A stretch of DNA of 64,000 nucleotides, from the NCBI GenBank assembly GCA_964505415.1, contig CAZDHW010000010.1, positions 1-64,000 on the forward strand, written 5' to 3'. This DNA is from DTDR01 sp964505415. Its GTDB lineage: Bacteria > Hydrothermota > Tepidihabitantia > Tepidihabitantales > DTDR01. A program made the position numbers and the translations under genes. Shown here piece by piece: positions 1 through 6,963 of this stretch (position 1 is its first letter; each line of letters begins with the position of its first letter). The notes under the pieces are model-generated. The model was not told where the DNA came from, ran no database searches, and saw only the letters and a list, made by a program, of their open reading frames with translations.

Positions 1-137
1 CTAAAAGCAATCTGCTTTAATACCTGCCTATCTGCTGGATAAAGCATTATCATTTTTAATAAGATTTTTTGAGCAAGTTGTTTAGTTATTTCATGGTTAT
101 GTAGTTGTTGTTCTATTAGGCCTTTCAAATTATACAT
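1..137 (-). CDS. hypothetical protein, N-terminal 45 residues (runs off window)
   Basis: The minus-strand frame opens with ATG at 137 and stays open to the window edge, so the gene continues leftward outside the window. The visible part is a short, hydrophilic, helix-prone stretch beginning MYNLKGLIEQQ. I do not recognise the family. A promoter-like pair (TTGCCA, 16 nt, TATACT with the -10 at 167-172) lies just upstream. Because the gene points inward from what may be an insertion-sequence end (repeats at 207-272), it could be a transposition gene, but the sequence itself does not show this. Only a search with the full gene would tell. Confidence 0.45.
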   Translation of the reverse strand, partial: MYNLKGLIEQQLHNHEITKQLAQKILLKMIMLYPADRQVLKQIAF

Positions 138-206
138 TTTTAAATTTTTTATCAATCACCATTTTTAGTATAAGAAGGTTAACAAAGTTGGCAAATGGTT
201 ATGAGA

Positions 207-272
207 GGACATTTTTTGTTAAAAAGAATATTGAAAAATATAGCTTTCTTAAAAAAAGAGGGGACATTTTTT
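207..272. repeat. direct repeat GGACATTTTTT, two copies
   Basis: The 11-mer occurs at 207-217 and 262-272 in the same orientation, each preceded by GAG and followed within a few bases by a run of A. It may be a transposase-binding repeat at an IS end. Confidence 0.5.
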
Positions 273-288
273 AAAAATTAGGGCAGAT

Positions 289-543
289 TCATTAAATTAT
301 CGCCAAGTCGGATTCTATGATACCCCAAGTTATGTTTTTGATGTAGCTATTGCCAATAATTATGCCTACGTCGCTGCTTTATACCTGGGATTAAGAATTA
401 TTGAGTTTTATGGCATTGGAATAAAAGAAAGTGATTTTTTTACAAAGAAAAAAATCCTAACCTTCTATATGCTAAATTTTGACAAAGAAGCTGATTTGCT
501 TGATAGCTACTCCGTAAAGAAAAATAGTTTTTATATTGCTTGA
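289..543 (+). pseudogene. LVIVD-repeat secreted protein, 3' remnant
   Basis: This frame has no start codon, but it reads as the end of a beta-propeller LVIVD-repeat protein: VGFYDTPSYVFDVAIANNYA (codons from about 304) followed by YVAALYLGLRIIEFYG. The motif of V-G-F-Y-D-T-P, then V-A-x-x-x-N-Y-A-Y-V-A, then G-L-R-I-I-x-F-Y-G is characteristic of these repeats in secreted proteins. The remainder to the TGA at 541-543 looks out of register with the sorting tail usually found there, suggesting further frame decay. The N-terminal part of the gene is missing to the left, where IS-like repeats occur. It is probably not functional. Confidence 0.5.
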
Positions 544-567
544 CTTTTCGGCTAACTTAATTATAAT
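540..567 (+). promoter_or_regulatory. promoter of the Rrf2-led operon
   Basis: TTGACT (540-545), 16 nt, TATAAT (562-567). The start codon follows 23 nt after the -10, so this unit has a real though short leader with only a weak ribosome site (AGG a few bases before ATG 591). Confidence 0.7.
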
Positions 568-590
568 TATTCAGACAGGAATAGTAGGTT

Positions 591-1019
591 ATGAAGGTTC
601 CGACAACTTTAAGATACGGATTGAGAATAATGGTTGAAATGGGAAAACACTATTCTCAAGCACCTTTATCTTTAAAAACCATCTCTCAAAGCCAAGATTT
701 ACCATTAAAATATGCGGAAAAGATTATTAAACTTCTTTTAAATGCCGGTTTAATTAGAAGTATAAGAGGAAAAGAAGGAGGGTATATTCTTAGTTTTCCA
801 CCAGAAAAAATAAAGTTGATTGATATTTTTGAGGCGTTGATAGGAAGATTATATTTAATTGAATGTTTAATTAATCCTAAAATTTGTCCACGAGCCAAAA
901 AATGTGAAGCCCGAAAATTGTGGCAATTACTCGTTAAAAATTGGCAGTATTTTCTTACCAAAATGAGTTTAAAACAATTAATAAAAGGAGGAAAAAATGG
1001 TCTTGCCAAAAATCGGTAA
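591..1019 (+). CDS. Rrf2 family transcriptional regulator with three Fe-S-type cysteines
   Basis: This 142-residue protein has the Rrf2 winged helix: the recognition region is around residues 40-65 (KYAEKIIKLLLNAGLIRSIR) and the wing glycines GKEGGY are at 60-65. Three cysteines at 92, 99 and 105 (C-x6-C-x5-C) sit where IscR/NsrR/RirA bind an iron-sulfur cluster, where IscR has C-x5-C-x5-C. It therefore probably senses Fe-S status, nitric oxide, oxygen or metal stress (inference). It is first in a nine-gene overlapping operon that it likely autoregulates, since the promoter at 540-567 is directly upstream. Its 3' end overlaps the next gene by 23 nt. Confidence 0.88.
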   Translation: MKVPTTLRYGLRIMVEMGKHYSQAPLSLKTISQSQDLPLKYAEKIIKLLLNAGLIRSIRGKEGGYILSFPPEKIKLIDIFEALIGRLYLIECLINPKICPRAKKCEARKLWQLLVKNWQYFLTKMSLKQLIKGGKNGLAKNR

Positions 1020-2016
1020 GATAGATAAAGAAGTATTTGATAAAATAATTTTTCCTAATTTGGGAAAAGAAGATAAGCGAGTAATAATAAAACCTAAGCA
1101 CGGCGTAGATGCTGGAGTTATTGAAATTGATGAGGAAAGGGTTTTAGTAGTTGCCTGTGACCCGACTTTTGGGATGCCGGTGATAATGCCTTTCTTTGGC
1201 TGGGCAATAGTTCATATTTGTGCCAGTGATGTGGCGGTTTTAGGAGCTAAACCAGAGTTTATGACGATTTCCTTACTCCTTTCACCAGAAACTGATGCTA
1301 AAGTTTTAGAATCCATTTGGCTACAAATCTCAGAAGAATGTAAAAAATTAGAGATTGCTATTGTTGGTGGTCATACTGGTGTTTATCCGGGAATTGGTTA
1401 TCCACTAAATGGCGGTTGCACAGTTTGGGGAATAGCCAAAAGAGATGAGTTAACACCGGCAAGTAATGCAAAAATTGGTGATAAAGTAATAATTACTAAA
1501 GGACCGGCAATTGAAGCAGCAGGAATTTTAGCCTATCAAGGAGAAGAGAAATTAAAAAGATTTATTGAGCCTAATTTAGTTGAAAAAGCTAAAAATTTAA
1601 TTTGGGAGATGAGTGTGGTAAAAGATGCTTTAATTGCTAAAAAATATGCCCACGCAATGCACGATGCTACGGAAGGCGGATTATTAAACGGCATATACGA
1701 AATTGCTGAGGCAAGTCAGGTGGGGGTAAAAATTTATGAAGAAAAAATTCCTATCTTAGAAGAAGTAAAAGCAGTCTGTGAATATTTTCAAATTGACCCA
1801 TTAATTGCTATTAGCGAAGGAACTTTAATAATTACCATAGAAGAAGAAAAAGTAGGAAGTTTAATAAAAGAACTTAAAGAGAATAATATCGCCGCTTGGG
1901 AAATCGGCGAAATTGTAAAAGAAGAAAGAATTATGGTAAAAAAAGATGGAAAAAAGGAATCCCTTTTACCAGTAAAAGTTGATCCCTTTTGGGAAGCTTA
2001 TTTTTCTCTTTTATGA
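997..2016 (+). CDS. AIR synthase-related (PurM/HypE/ThiL superfamily) protein
   Basis: This 339-residue protein has the two-domain PurM-type ATP-binding fold. The N-terminal half carries an acidic nucleotide/Mg segment (KHGVDAGV, VVACDPTFG) and the VGGHTGVYP loop near residue 125. The C-terminal half carries DATEGGLLNG near 220, the glycine motif shared with HypE. It lacks the C-terminal cysteine tail (PRIC-type) with which HypE makes the cyanide ligand, so it is not a normal HypE. The start has a strong SD (AAAGGAGG) and lies inside the Rrf2 gene. Its neighbour is a thiamine-phosphate synthase (ThiN) domain, so a ThiL-like or other phosphotransfer role is possible. The precise reaction is unknown. 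Confidence 0.8.
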   Translation: MVLPKIGKIDKEVFDKIIFPNLGKEDKRVIIKPKHGVDAGVIEIDEERVLVVACDPTFGMPVIMPFFGWAIVHICASDVAVLGAKPEFMTISLLLSPETDAKVLESIWLQISEECKKLEIAIVGGHTGVYPGIGYPLNGGCTVWGIAKRDELTPASNAKIGDKVIITKGPAIEAAGILAYQGEEKLKRFIEPNLVEKAKNLIWEMSVVKDALIAKKYAHAMHDATEGGLLNGIYEIAEASQVGVKIYEEKIPILEEVKAVCEYFQIDPLIAISEGTLIITIEEEKVGSLIKELKENNIAAWEIGEIVKEERIMVKKDGKKESLLPVKVDPFWEAYFSLL

Positions 2017-2567
2017 AAGTTATTAATACCTTAAAAAAAGCAGTTGAAGAATTAGAAAAAGAAAAGAAATTTATCTTTTTAATTCCGGAGGTTAGAACTA
2101 ATTTTGTCTTTGCTAAAAAAGATTTTCAAGATATTTTAGATGTTGCTGGTGTTGAAGGAAGAATTACTATTGTTAATAAAAGACCTTGTGCCAGTGGAAA
2201 GATAAAGTTTGGTGCTTCTGACCATTTAGCCCGATTATTATTAGCAATTAAAAAATATGCACCGGAATACCTTTCAGCAATAAATTTTAAATTTGACCAA
2301 AAAATTTTAAAAGCGGTAAAAAGAGTAGCCAAGAAAAGAAAGCTAAAAATTGGCGTAATTGATAGAAGATTAGAACCAAAAAGGATTCAGAAAGAAGAAA
2401 AAATGTCTATTCCTTGGAAAGTTGATTATCTTTATAAAAAATATAAAAAAATTCCTCAAATATTTTACGAAACCGCTGGTTGGGGAAAAGAACCATTATT
2501 TGTTGTTTTGGGAAAAACACCAGAAGAGGTTTTTTTAATAATAAAAGATATCCTTAAAAATTTATGA
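2013..2567 (+). CDS. stand-alone ThiN-type thiamine-phosphate synthase domain protein
   Basis: The 184-residue product matches the ThiN domain usually fused to the C-terminus of ThiD in archaea and some thermophiles: LIPEVRTNFVFA near residue 22, DVAGVEGRI near 38, FGASDHLARLLLA near 63, and W-G-K-E-P near 162. ThiN joins the pyrimidine diphosphate and thiazole phosphate to form thiamine phosphate, replacing ThiE. ATG 2013 is chosen because it overlaps the preceding stop (ATGA). An upstream in-frame start at 1989 would lie inside the previous gene. Stand-alone ThiN domains also occur as ligand sensors (as in ThiR), so a regulatory role cannot be excluded. No other thiamine gene is present in the window. 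Confidence 0.8.
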   Translation: MKVINTLKKAVEELEKEKKFIFLIPEVRTNFVFAKKDFQDILDVAGVEGRITIVNKRPCASGKIKFGASDHLARLLLAIKKYAPEYLSAINFKFDQKILKAVKRVAKKRKLKIGVIDRRLEPKRIQKEEKMSIPWKVDYLYKKYKKIPQIFYETAGWGKEPLFVVLGKTPEEVFLIIKDILKNL

Positions 2568-3359
2568 TTCCTATCTTTTTGCTAATAAATCTTTCTTATA
2601 AAATTAACGGTTATTTCACAATGCGATACCAAAAGGAATTTTACCTTCACGGCGCTGAAATAAATTTCCAGTTTACTTTAGGAGAAGATTACGACCGATT
2701 AATAATTTTTTTTACAGATACCCTTCTCTTCCCACCTCAATTCTCATTTTTGGCATCATTATGGCGATGAGTATGTGTATTTAAAACAACCAATGGGAAA
2801 TTTAAATTTGAAGATAGGAAGATTTGATATCCCTTTCTCGCTTTTGAAATATTATGATACCCATTTTCTTCTCTTTCAACCTTTATACGAAGACTTTTTA
2901 GGGTTTAAAAAAAATTTTGGTGCTGCTCTTGATGGTTATTTAAAAGACTTCGTTTTTGACATTAATTATTCTTTTAAAGATTTAAAAACAATGATACCAA
3001 TTTTAACCTTCCGGTTAGGGATTGAGCAGAACAAATTTAAAAGTGGGTTATCTTTTTTAAAAGAGAAAGAAAAATTTTTCGCCTTGGATATCAATTTTAA
3101 TTATTTTATATTTAATTTAAATGGTGAATTTATTTATTTTTTAAACAAAAATAAAAAGAAAGGAATATTTTTTACCTCTTCTTTTGTGCCTTTTTGGGAA
3201 TTAGAAATGAACTTCGGGTATAAATATAATGGCGAAAATAATATTTTAAATTTGGAAATTTCAAAAGATTGGATAAAGCTGGTAAATTTAAGAATGGCTT
3301 TGAATTATTTAATGAATAAAAACTGGCAAATAATTTTTCAACTAAATTTGAAAATATGA
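2564..3359 (+). CDS. porin-like outer-membrane beta-barrel, split by a frameshift
   Basis: Two reading frames, 2564-2770 (68 aa) and 2775-3359 (194 aa), together read as one barrel of about 265 residues. If one T is removed from the run of eight T at 2706-2713, the first frame continues as LQIPFSSHLNSHFWHHYGDE straight into the second frame. The 3' part has alternating hydrophobic/aromatic strands and the porin-like segment KIGRFDIPFSLLKYYDTH. A short N-terminal hydrophobic segment could be a signal peptide. The shift may be a sequencing error, transcriptional slippage on the T run, or a true mutation. The gene lies inside the operon with stop/start overlaps on both sides, which argues that it is or was translated. 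Confidence 0.65.
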
Positions 3360-3892
3360 GAAAACTGGTTTTCATTCTAATTTTTTATCAACTTATTTTT
3401 TCTGGCCTTTGTCTTTGGCGAAACCCTGATAGGGATATTAAAAAAATTTTTCCTAAAGCCACACATTATAAAAGTATCATCAGAAAATACAATAAAAAAG
3501 AAAAAGAAAAAATTGAAAAATTAATCGGCAAAAATTTAGACATTGATGAGACTGAATTTACCTTTTATCAAATTTTTGCTAATAAAAAAAGAATAGGGAC
3601 AGTACTTACGCATACCGAAAAAGGTGAATACGGCGCAATTGAAGTAGTAATTGGTTTAGATACTTTAAGAAAAGTGATAAAAGTTTTAATCCAAAGAGAC
3701 CGCGAGATAAAAAGTAAAGAACTAAGAAGCGAAAATTTTTTAAAACAATTTGAAGAGAGAAGTTTTAAAGACACAATTGAAGTAAATAAAACAATCAAAC
3801 CGATAAAAGGAGCGGAAAAGGCATCAAAAGCAATTGCCTTTTCTGTTAAAAAAATGTTGATAGTTTATGAAGTTTTAAAGGAGGAAAAATGA
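3356..3892 (+). CDS. exported FMN_bind-like domain protein, no flavinylation threonine
   Basis: This 178-residue protein has an N-terminal signal peptide (residues 1-20). The body resembles the FMN-binding domain of RnfG/NqrC/NosR-type proteins: the core strand GAIEVVIGLDTLRKVIKVLI is near residues 99-118 and the C-terminal helix segment is IKGAEKASKAI near 150. Proteins carrying covalent FMN have a serine/aspartate-G-A-T-x-[ST] motif; here the threonine position is not threonine, so covalent FMN attachment by ApbE is unlikely. It overlaps its neighbours by 4 nt on each side, so it is co-translated with the porin-like and lipoprotein genes. It could be a periplasmic redox or structural partner of the transporter encoded downstream. 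Confidence 0.6.
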   Translation: MRKLVFILIFYQLIFSGLCLWRNPDRDIKKIFPKATHYKSIIRKYNKKEKEKIEKLIGKNLDIDETEFTFYQIFANKKRIGTVLTHTEKGEYGAIEVVIGLDTLRKVIKVLIQRDREIKSKELRSENFLKQFEERSFKDTIEVNKTIKPIKGAEKASKAIAFSVKKMLIVYEVLKEEK

Positions 3893-4236
3893 AAACTTTA
3901 CTACCCTTATTTTTTATTTTATTTTTTTATTGCGGTTCAAAAAAAGTTAATTATGGAAAGGAAATTCCCCAAAATCTTTCCTTAACTAAAATTAGAGAAA
4001 TTCTAAACGCCTCTTCTCAATACAAAGATAAAGAAGTTTTAATTAGTGGTAAAATTATTAGTGAGTGCGGTAGCGGTTGTTGGTTTTTTATTCAAGACGA
4101 GAATAATGATGTTATTTATGTTGACTTAGCACCCGCTAAATTTGCTATCCCTCAGTTAATAGGTAAAGAAGTTTTAGTATACGGAAAGGTAAAAGAAAAT
4201 CAGATTATTGGATTAGGGGTGAAACTTAAAAAATGA
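3889..4236 (+). CDS. OB-fold lipoprotein with a C-x3-C-W motif
   Basis: This is a 115-residue protein with a lipoprotein-type signal ending at Cys15 (LFFYC; the lipobox is slightly unusual). The mature part is one small OB-fold of the tRNA_anti/DUF4920-like kind: YKDKEVLISGKI, then Cys60 and Cys64 in ECGSGCW, then a second strand pair ending GKEVLVYGKV. Similar small OB lipoproteins in other bacteria accompany metal or cytochrome functions, and the cysteine pair could bind a metal or be a redox disulfide (inference). A strong SD (GGAGGAAAA) lies at the end of the preceding gene. It ends in an ATGA overlap with the permease gene. Confidence 0.6.
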   Translation: MKTLLPLFFILFFYCGSKKVNYGKEIPQNLSLTKIREILNASSQYKDKEVLISGKIISECGSGCWFFIQDENNDVIYVDLAPAKFAIPQLIGKEVLVYGKVKENQIIGLGVKLKK

Positions 4237-5396
4237 TTATTTTAGTGCTTAAAAATCTTTTGAGAAGAAAAATTAGAACAGTTCTGACTATTTTAGGAAT
4301 AGGTATTGCTGTCTTTCTTCTTTTTTCATTATTTACTTTCAATCAGGGTTATAAAAATTCATTACTTAAAGAACTTGATTTTCTGGGAGTGCACATGTTA
4401 GCGGTTCCTAAAGGTTGTCCTTATGAAGCTGCTTCTTTGATTGTTCATGGTGGAGTAATTCCTAAATATTTAAAAGAAGAAGACTTAGAAATTGTTAGAA
4501 AAATTCCGGAAATTGAAATTGCCACTCCAATATTTCTTTCTCAATTAGTAGAAGAAGATAGAACAAGTATTATTTTGGGAATTGATATTGATAGTTATAA
4601 AGAAGTAAAGAAATATTGGCAAATAAAAGGAAGGTATTTCCAAAATGACGAAAAGGATAAAATAATAATTGGTAGTGATGTGGCTTTTCAAGAAAAATTA
4701 GATATTGGAGATAAAATTTATTTTAAAAAAATTAATAAAATTTATGAAGTAGTTGGGATTTTAGAATATACTGGCGGGCAGGATGATGGTTTTTATTTTC
4801 TACCTTTAAAAGAAGTCCAAAGAATATTTAGTAAAGAAGGTTTAATAACCGCAATTGGGATTAAAGTAAAAAATTTAGAAAAAATGGAAGAGGTAATAAA
4901 AAAATTGGAGGAAATACCAGATTTACAAGTTGTTACGATGACCCAAGTATTGGGAACAATTTTAAATCTCATTGGTCAAGCCAATTCTTTAATTTATACA
5001 GTAATTATTTTAGCATTATTAATTAGCAGTTTGGGAGTAATTAACACGATGCTTATTTCGGTTTATGAAAGAAGAAGAGAAATTGGATTGTTGAAGATAA
5101 TTGGTGCTAAGAATGTGCATATTATTATCATAATTTTTTTAGAAACTTTAATTATCGTTTTCACTGGTTCTTTATTAGGAACATTTTTGACAGTTAGCGG
5201 AAATAAATTGATTGAATCTTTTATTAAAAAAATAGTTAGCCACTCGCCAAAGAAAATCGAATTTATTTTTGATTGGCAGGTAATGGGAATAATTTTTCTT
5301 TACGCTTTAATAATATCAATTTTGGCTAGTAGTTACCCAATTTTAAAAGCAATTAATTTAAGACCAATGGAAACAATTAGGAGTAGTGATGAATGA
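4233..5396 (+). CDS. MacB/FtsX-type ABC transporter permease
   Basis: This 387-residue permease has the MacB_PCD/FtsX arrangement: TM1 at about residues 15-37, a large extracytoplasmic domain (about 40-240), then three C-terminal TM segments. The cytoplasmic motif ISVYERRREIGLLKIIGAK near 275-295 is typical of type VII (mechanotransmission) ABC systems. It pairs with the ATPase encoded immediately downstream, with a short overlap. Such transporters move lipoproteins or periplasmic substrates outward rather than pumping through a membrane channel. With the upstream lipoprotein and barrel, an envelope-spanning export device is plausible. The substrate is unknown. Confidence 0.88.
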   Translation: MIILVLKNLLRRKIRTVLTILGIGIAVFLLFSLFTFNQGYKNSLLKELDFLGVHMLAVPKGCPYEAASLIVHGGVIPKYLKEEDLEIVRKIPEIEIATPIFLSQLVEEDRTSIILGIDIDSYKEVKKYWQIKGRYFQNDEKDKIIIGSDVAFQEKLDIGDKIYFKKINKIYEVVGILEYTGGQDDGFYFLPLKEVQRIFSKEGLITAIGIKVKNLEKMEEVIKKLEEIPDLQVVTMTQVLGTILNLIGQANSLIYTVIILALLISSLGVINTMLISVYERRREIGLLKIIGAKNVHIIIIIFLETLIIVFTGSLLGTFLTVSGNKLIESFIKKIVSHSPKKIEFIFDWQVMGIIFLYALIISILASSYPILKAINLRPMETIRSSDE

Positions 5397-6057
5397 GATT
5401 CTTTTAATTGCCGAAAAATTAAATAAAATTTATCAACGGGGAGAAGAAAAAGTTTGGGCAATAAAAGATGTTGATTTAGAAGTAAAAAAAGGAGAATTGG
5501 TAGCGATTATGGGACCTTCTGGTTCGGGAAAAACAACTCTTTTAAATCTTTTAAGCGGTTTTGATCGACCATCAAGTGGAAAAATAATTTTTTTAGGTAA
5601 TGATATTACCAAAATGAAGGAAAAGGAATTGCAAAAGATTAGAAGTAAATATGTGAGTTTTGTTTTTCAAAATTTTCTTTTATTTCCTCATTTAACAGTC
5701 TACGAAAATATTGCCCTACCACTTTTCTTTAATAAAAAGAGAATCGTAAAAGAAAAAATTCTAAAAATCAGTGAGAAACTCTCTTTAATTTCTCGGTTAA
5801 ATCATCGAGCTAACCAACTAAGTGGTGGTGAAATGCAAAGAGTGGCAATTGCTCGAGCATTGATAATTGAACCATTGATTATTTTCGCTGACGAACCTAC
5901 GGGCAATTTGGATTCCGAAAATGCTTACAATGTTTTTCAAATTTTTTCCGCATTAGTAAAAGAGAATTACACGATAATAGTTGCGACTCATAATTGGGAA
6001 TTAATAAACAAATTTAATGCTCGAAAAATCTATTTGAAGGACGGGAAAATCTTATGA
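5389..6057 (+). CDS. LolD/MacB-like ABC transporter ATP-binding protein
   Basis: The product has Walker A GPSGSGKT near residue 43, signature LSGGEMQR, and Walker B followed by DEPTGNLDS, the extended form typical of LolD, MacB and FtsE ATPases. About 222 residues is normal for the family. ATG 5389 is chosen over GTG 5386 because the SD AGGAG at 5379-5383 is then better spaced. The gene overlaps the permease stop by 8 nt and the following permease start by 4 nt. It energises the 4233-5396 permease at the inner membrane. Confidence 0.9.
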   Translation: MNEILLIAEKLNKIYQRGEEKVWAIKDVDLEVKKGELVAIMGPSGSGKTTLLNLLSGFDRPSSGKIIFLGNDITKMKEKELQKIRSKYVSFVFQNFLLFPHLTVYENIALPLFFNKKRIVKEKILKISEKLSLISRLNHRANQLSGGEMQRVAIARALIIEPLIIFADEPTGNLDSENAYNVFQIFSALVKENYTIIVATHNWELINKFNARKIYLKDGKIL

Positions 6058-6962
6058 TTTCACTATTTTTATTTAATCTTAAACAGTATTTTATTGAAAT
6101 AATTCCCACAATTTTTTTAGGTTTTTTATTAAGTGGAATAATCCATGAATTTATTCCGCAAAGTTTAATAAATAAGTATTTAGGGAGAAAAGATGTTTTA
6201 ACACTATTAAGAGTCTCCCTTTTAGGAATTATCTTGCCTCTTTGTTGTTGGGGTTCTTTACCGGTGGCAATTACTTTTAAAAAGAAAGGAACTCCTTTAG
6301 GTTCCGTTTTAGCCTTTTTGGTGACCACTCCCGCTACATCAGTCTCAGCAATTTTAATAACTTACAAATTTTTTGGTTTAAAATTTACTTTCTATTTGTG
6401 TCTCTCAATTATTTTAATGGGAATTATTATTGGTATTATTGGTAATCTTTTAAAAACAAAGGAATTTTTTATCAATGAAAATAAAGAAAAATGCCTTTGC
6501 TGTGAAGAAGGAAGCAAACATTTATCCCATTCTTATCAGCAAAAGAATTTTAAAAATAAAATCATTTCAATTTTAACTTATAGTTTTATCGATTTACCAA
6601 AAGAGATTGGATTAGAGATTTTAATCGGAATAATTTTAGCTGCGGTTGTTGCTTCCTTTTCACCGATTGGAATTTTGATAAAAAGATATTTAAGCGGTTT
6701 TTATGGGTATTTTTTTGCTCTTATTTTTGGTTTATTAATGTATATCTGTGCCACTGCTTCTGTTCCTTTAGTTTATGCTTTAATAATACAGGGATTAAAT
6801 ATAGGAGCCGGATTAGTTCTTCTTCTTGTGGGTCCAATAACCAGTTACGGTACAATACTATTAATTAAAAAAGAATTTGGTTTTTCTATCTTAATAATCT
6901 ATTTAACTTTAATTTCTATTTTATCTTTATTTTTTGGGTATTTATTTACTTTTTTAAAATAA
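6054..6962 (+). CDS. ArsP_1/SO_0444-type permease (putative metal or metalloid exporter)
   Basis: A 302-residue, roughly 8-10 TM permease of the DUF318/ArsP_1 family. Members near this sequence are annotated as SO_0444-type Cu/Zn efflux or ArsP organoarsenical exporters. The conserved TM motif around residues 61-75 reads LPLCCWGSLP (Cys64, Cys65), followed by the second family motif TTPATSVSA near 91. The central hydrophilic loop carries Cys147, Cys149 and Cys150 with His156 and His159, a plausible soft-metal site. It is the last gene of the operon begun by the Rrf2 regulator. The metal specificity is inferred from the family only. Confidence 0.78.
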   Translation: MISLFLFNLKQYFIEIIPTIFLGFLLSGIIHEFIPQSLINKYLGRKDVLTLLRVSLLGIILPLCCWGSLPVAITFKKKGTPLGSVLAFLVTTPATSVSAILITYKFFGLKFTFYLCLSIILMGIIIGIIGNLLKTKEFFINENKEKCLCCEEGSKHLSHSYQQKNFKNKIISILTYSFIDLPKEIGLEILIGIILAAVVASFSPIGILIKRYLSGFYGYFFALIFGLLMYICATASVPLVYALIIQGLNIGAGLVLLLVGPITSYGTILLIKKEFGFSILIIYLTLISILSLFFGYLFTFLK

Positions 6963-6963
6963 A

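Larger units (their letters stand above)
1..286. mobile_element. possible terminus of an insertion sequence
   Basis: Two copies of GGACATTTTTT lie 55 nt apart at 207-217 and 262-272, next to an inward-pointing truncated gene (137 to 1). Immediately to the right, a coding remnant of an LVIVD-repeat protein begins abruptly. Several IS families (IS21-like, for example) carry repeated transposase-binding sites of this kind near their ends. The arrangement fits the right end of an element inserted in the LVIVD gene, with the tip near 280-286. The transposase itself is not visible, so this is inference. Confidence 0.3.

Noticed and set aside
997..2016. Annotation as hydrogenase maturation factor HypE
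   Set aside because: The C-terminal cysteine tail needed for HypE chemistry is absent and no hydrogenase genes are near.
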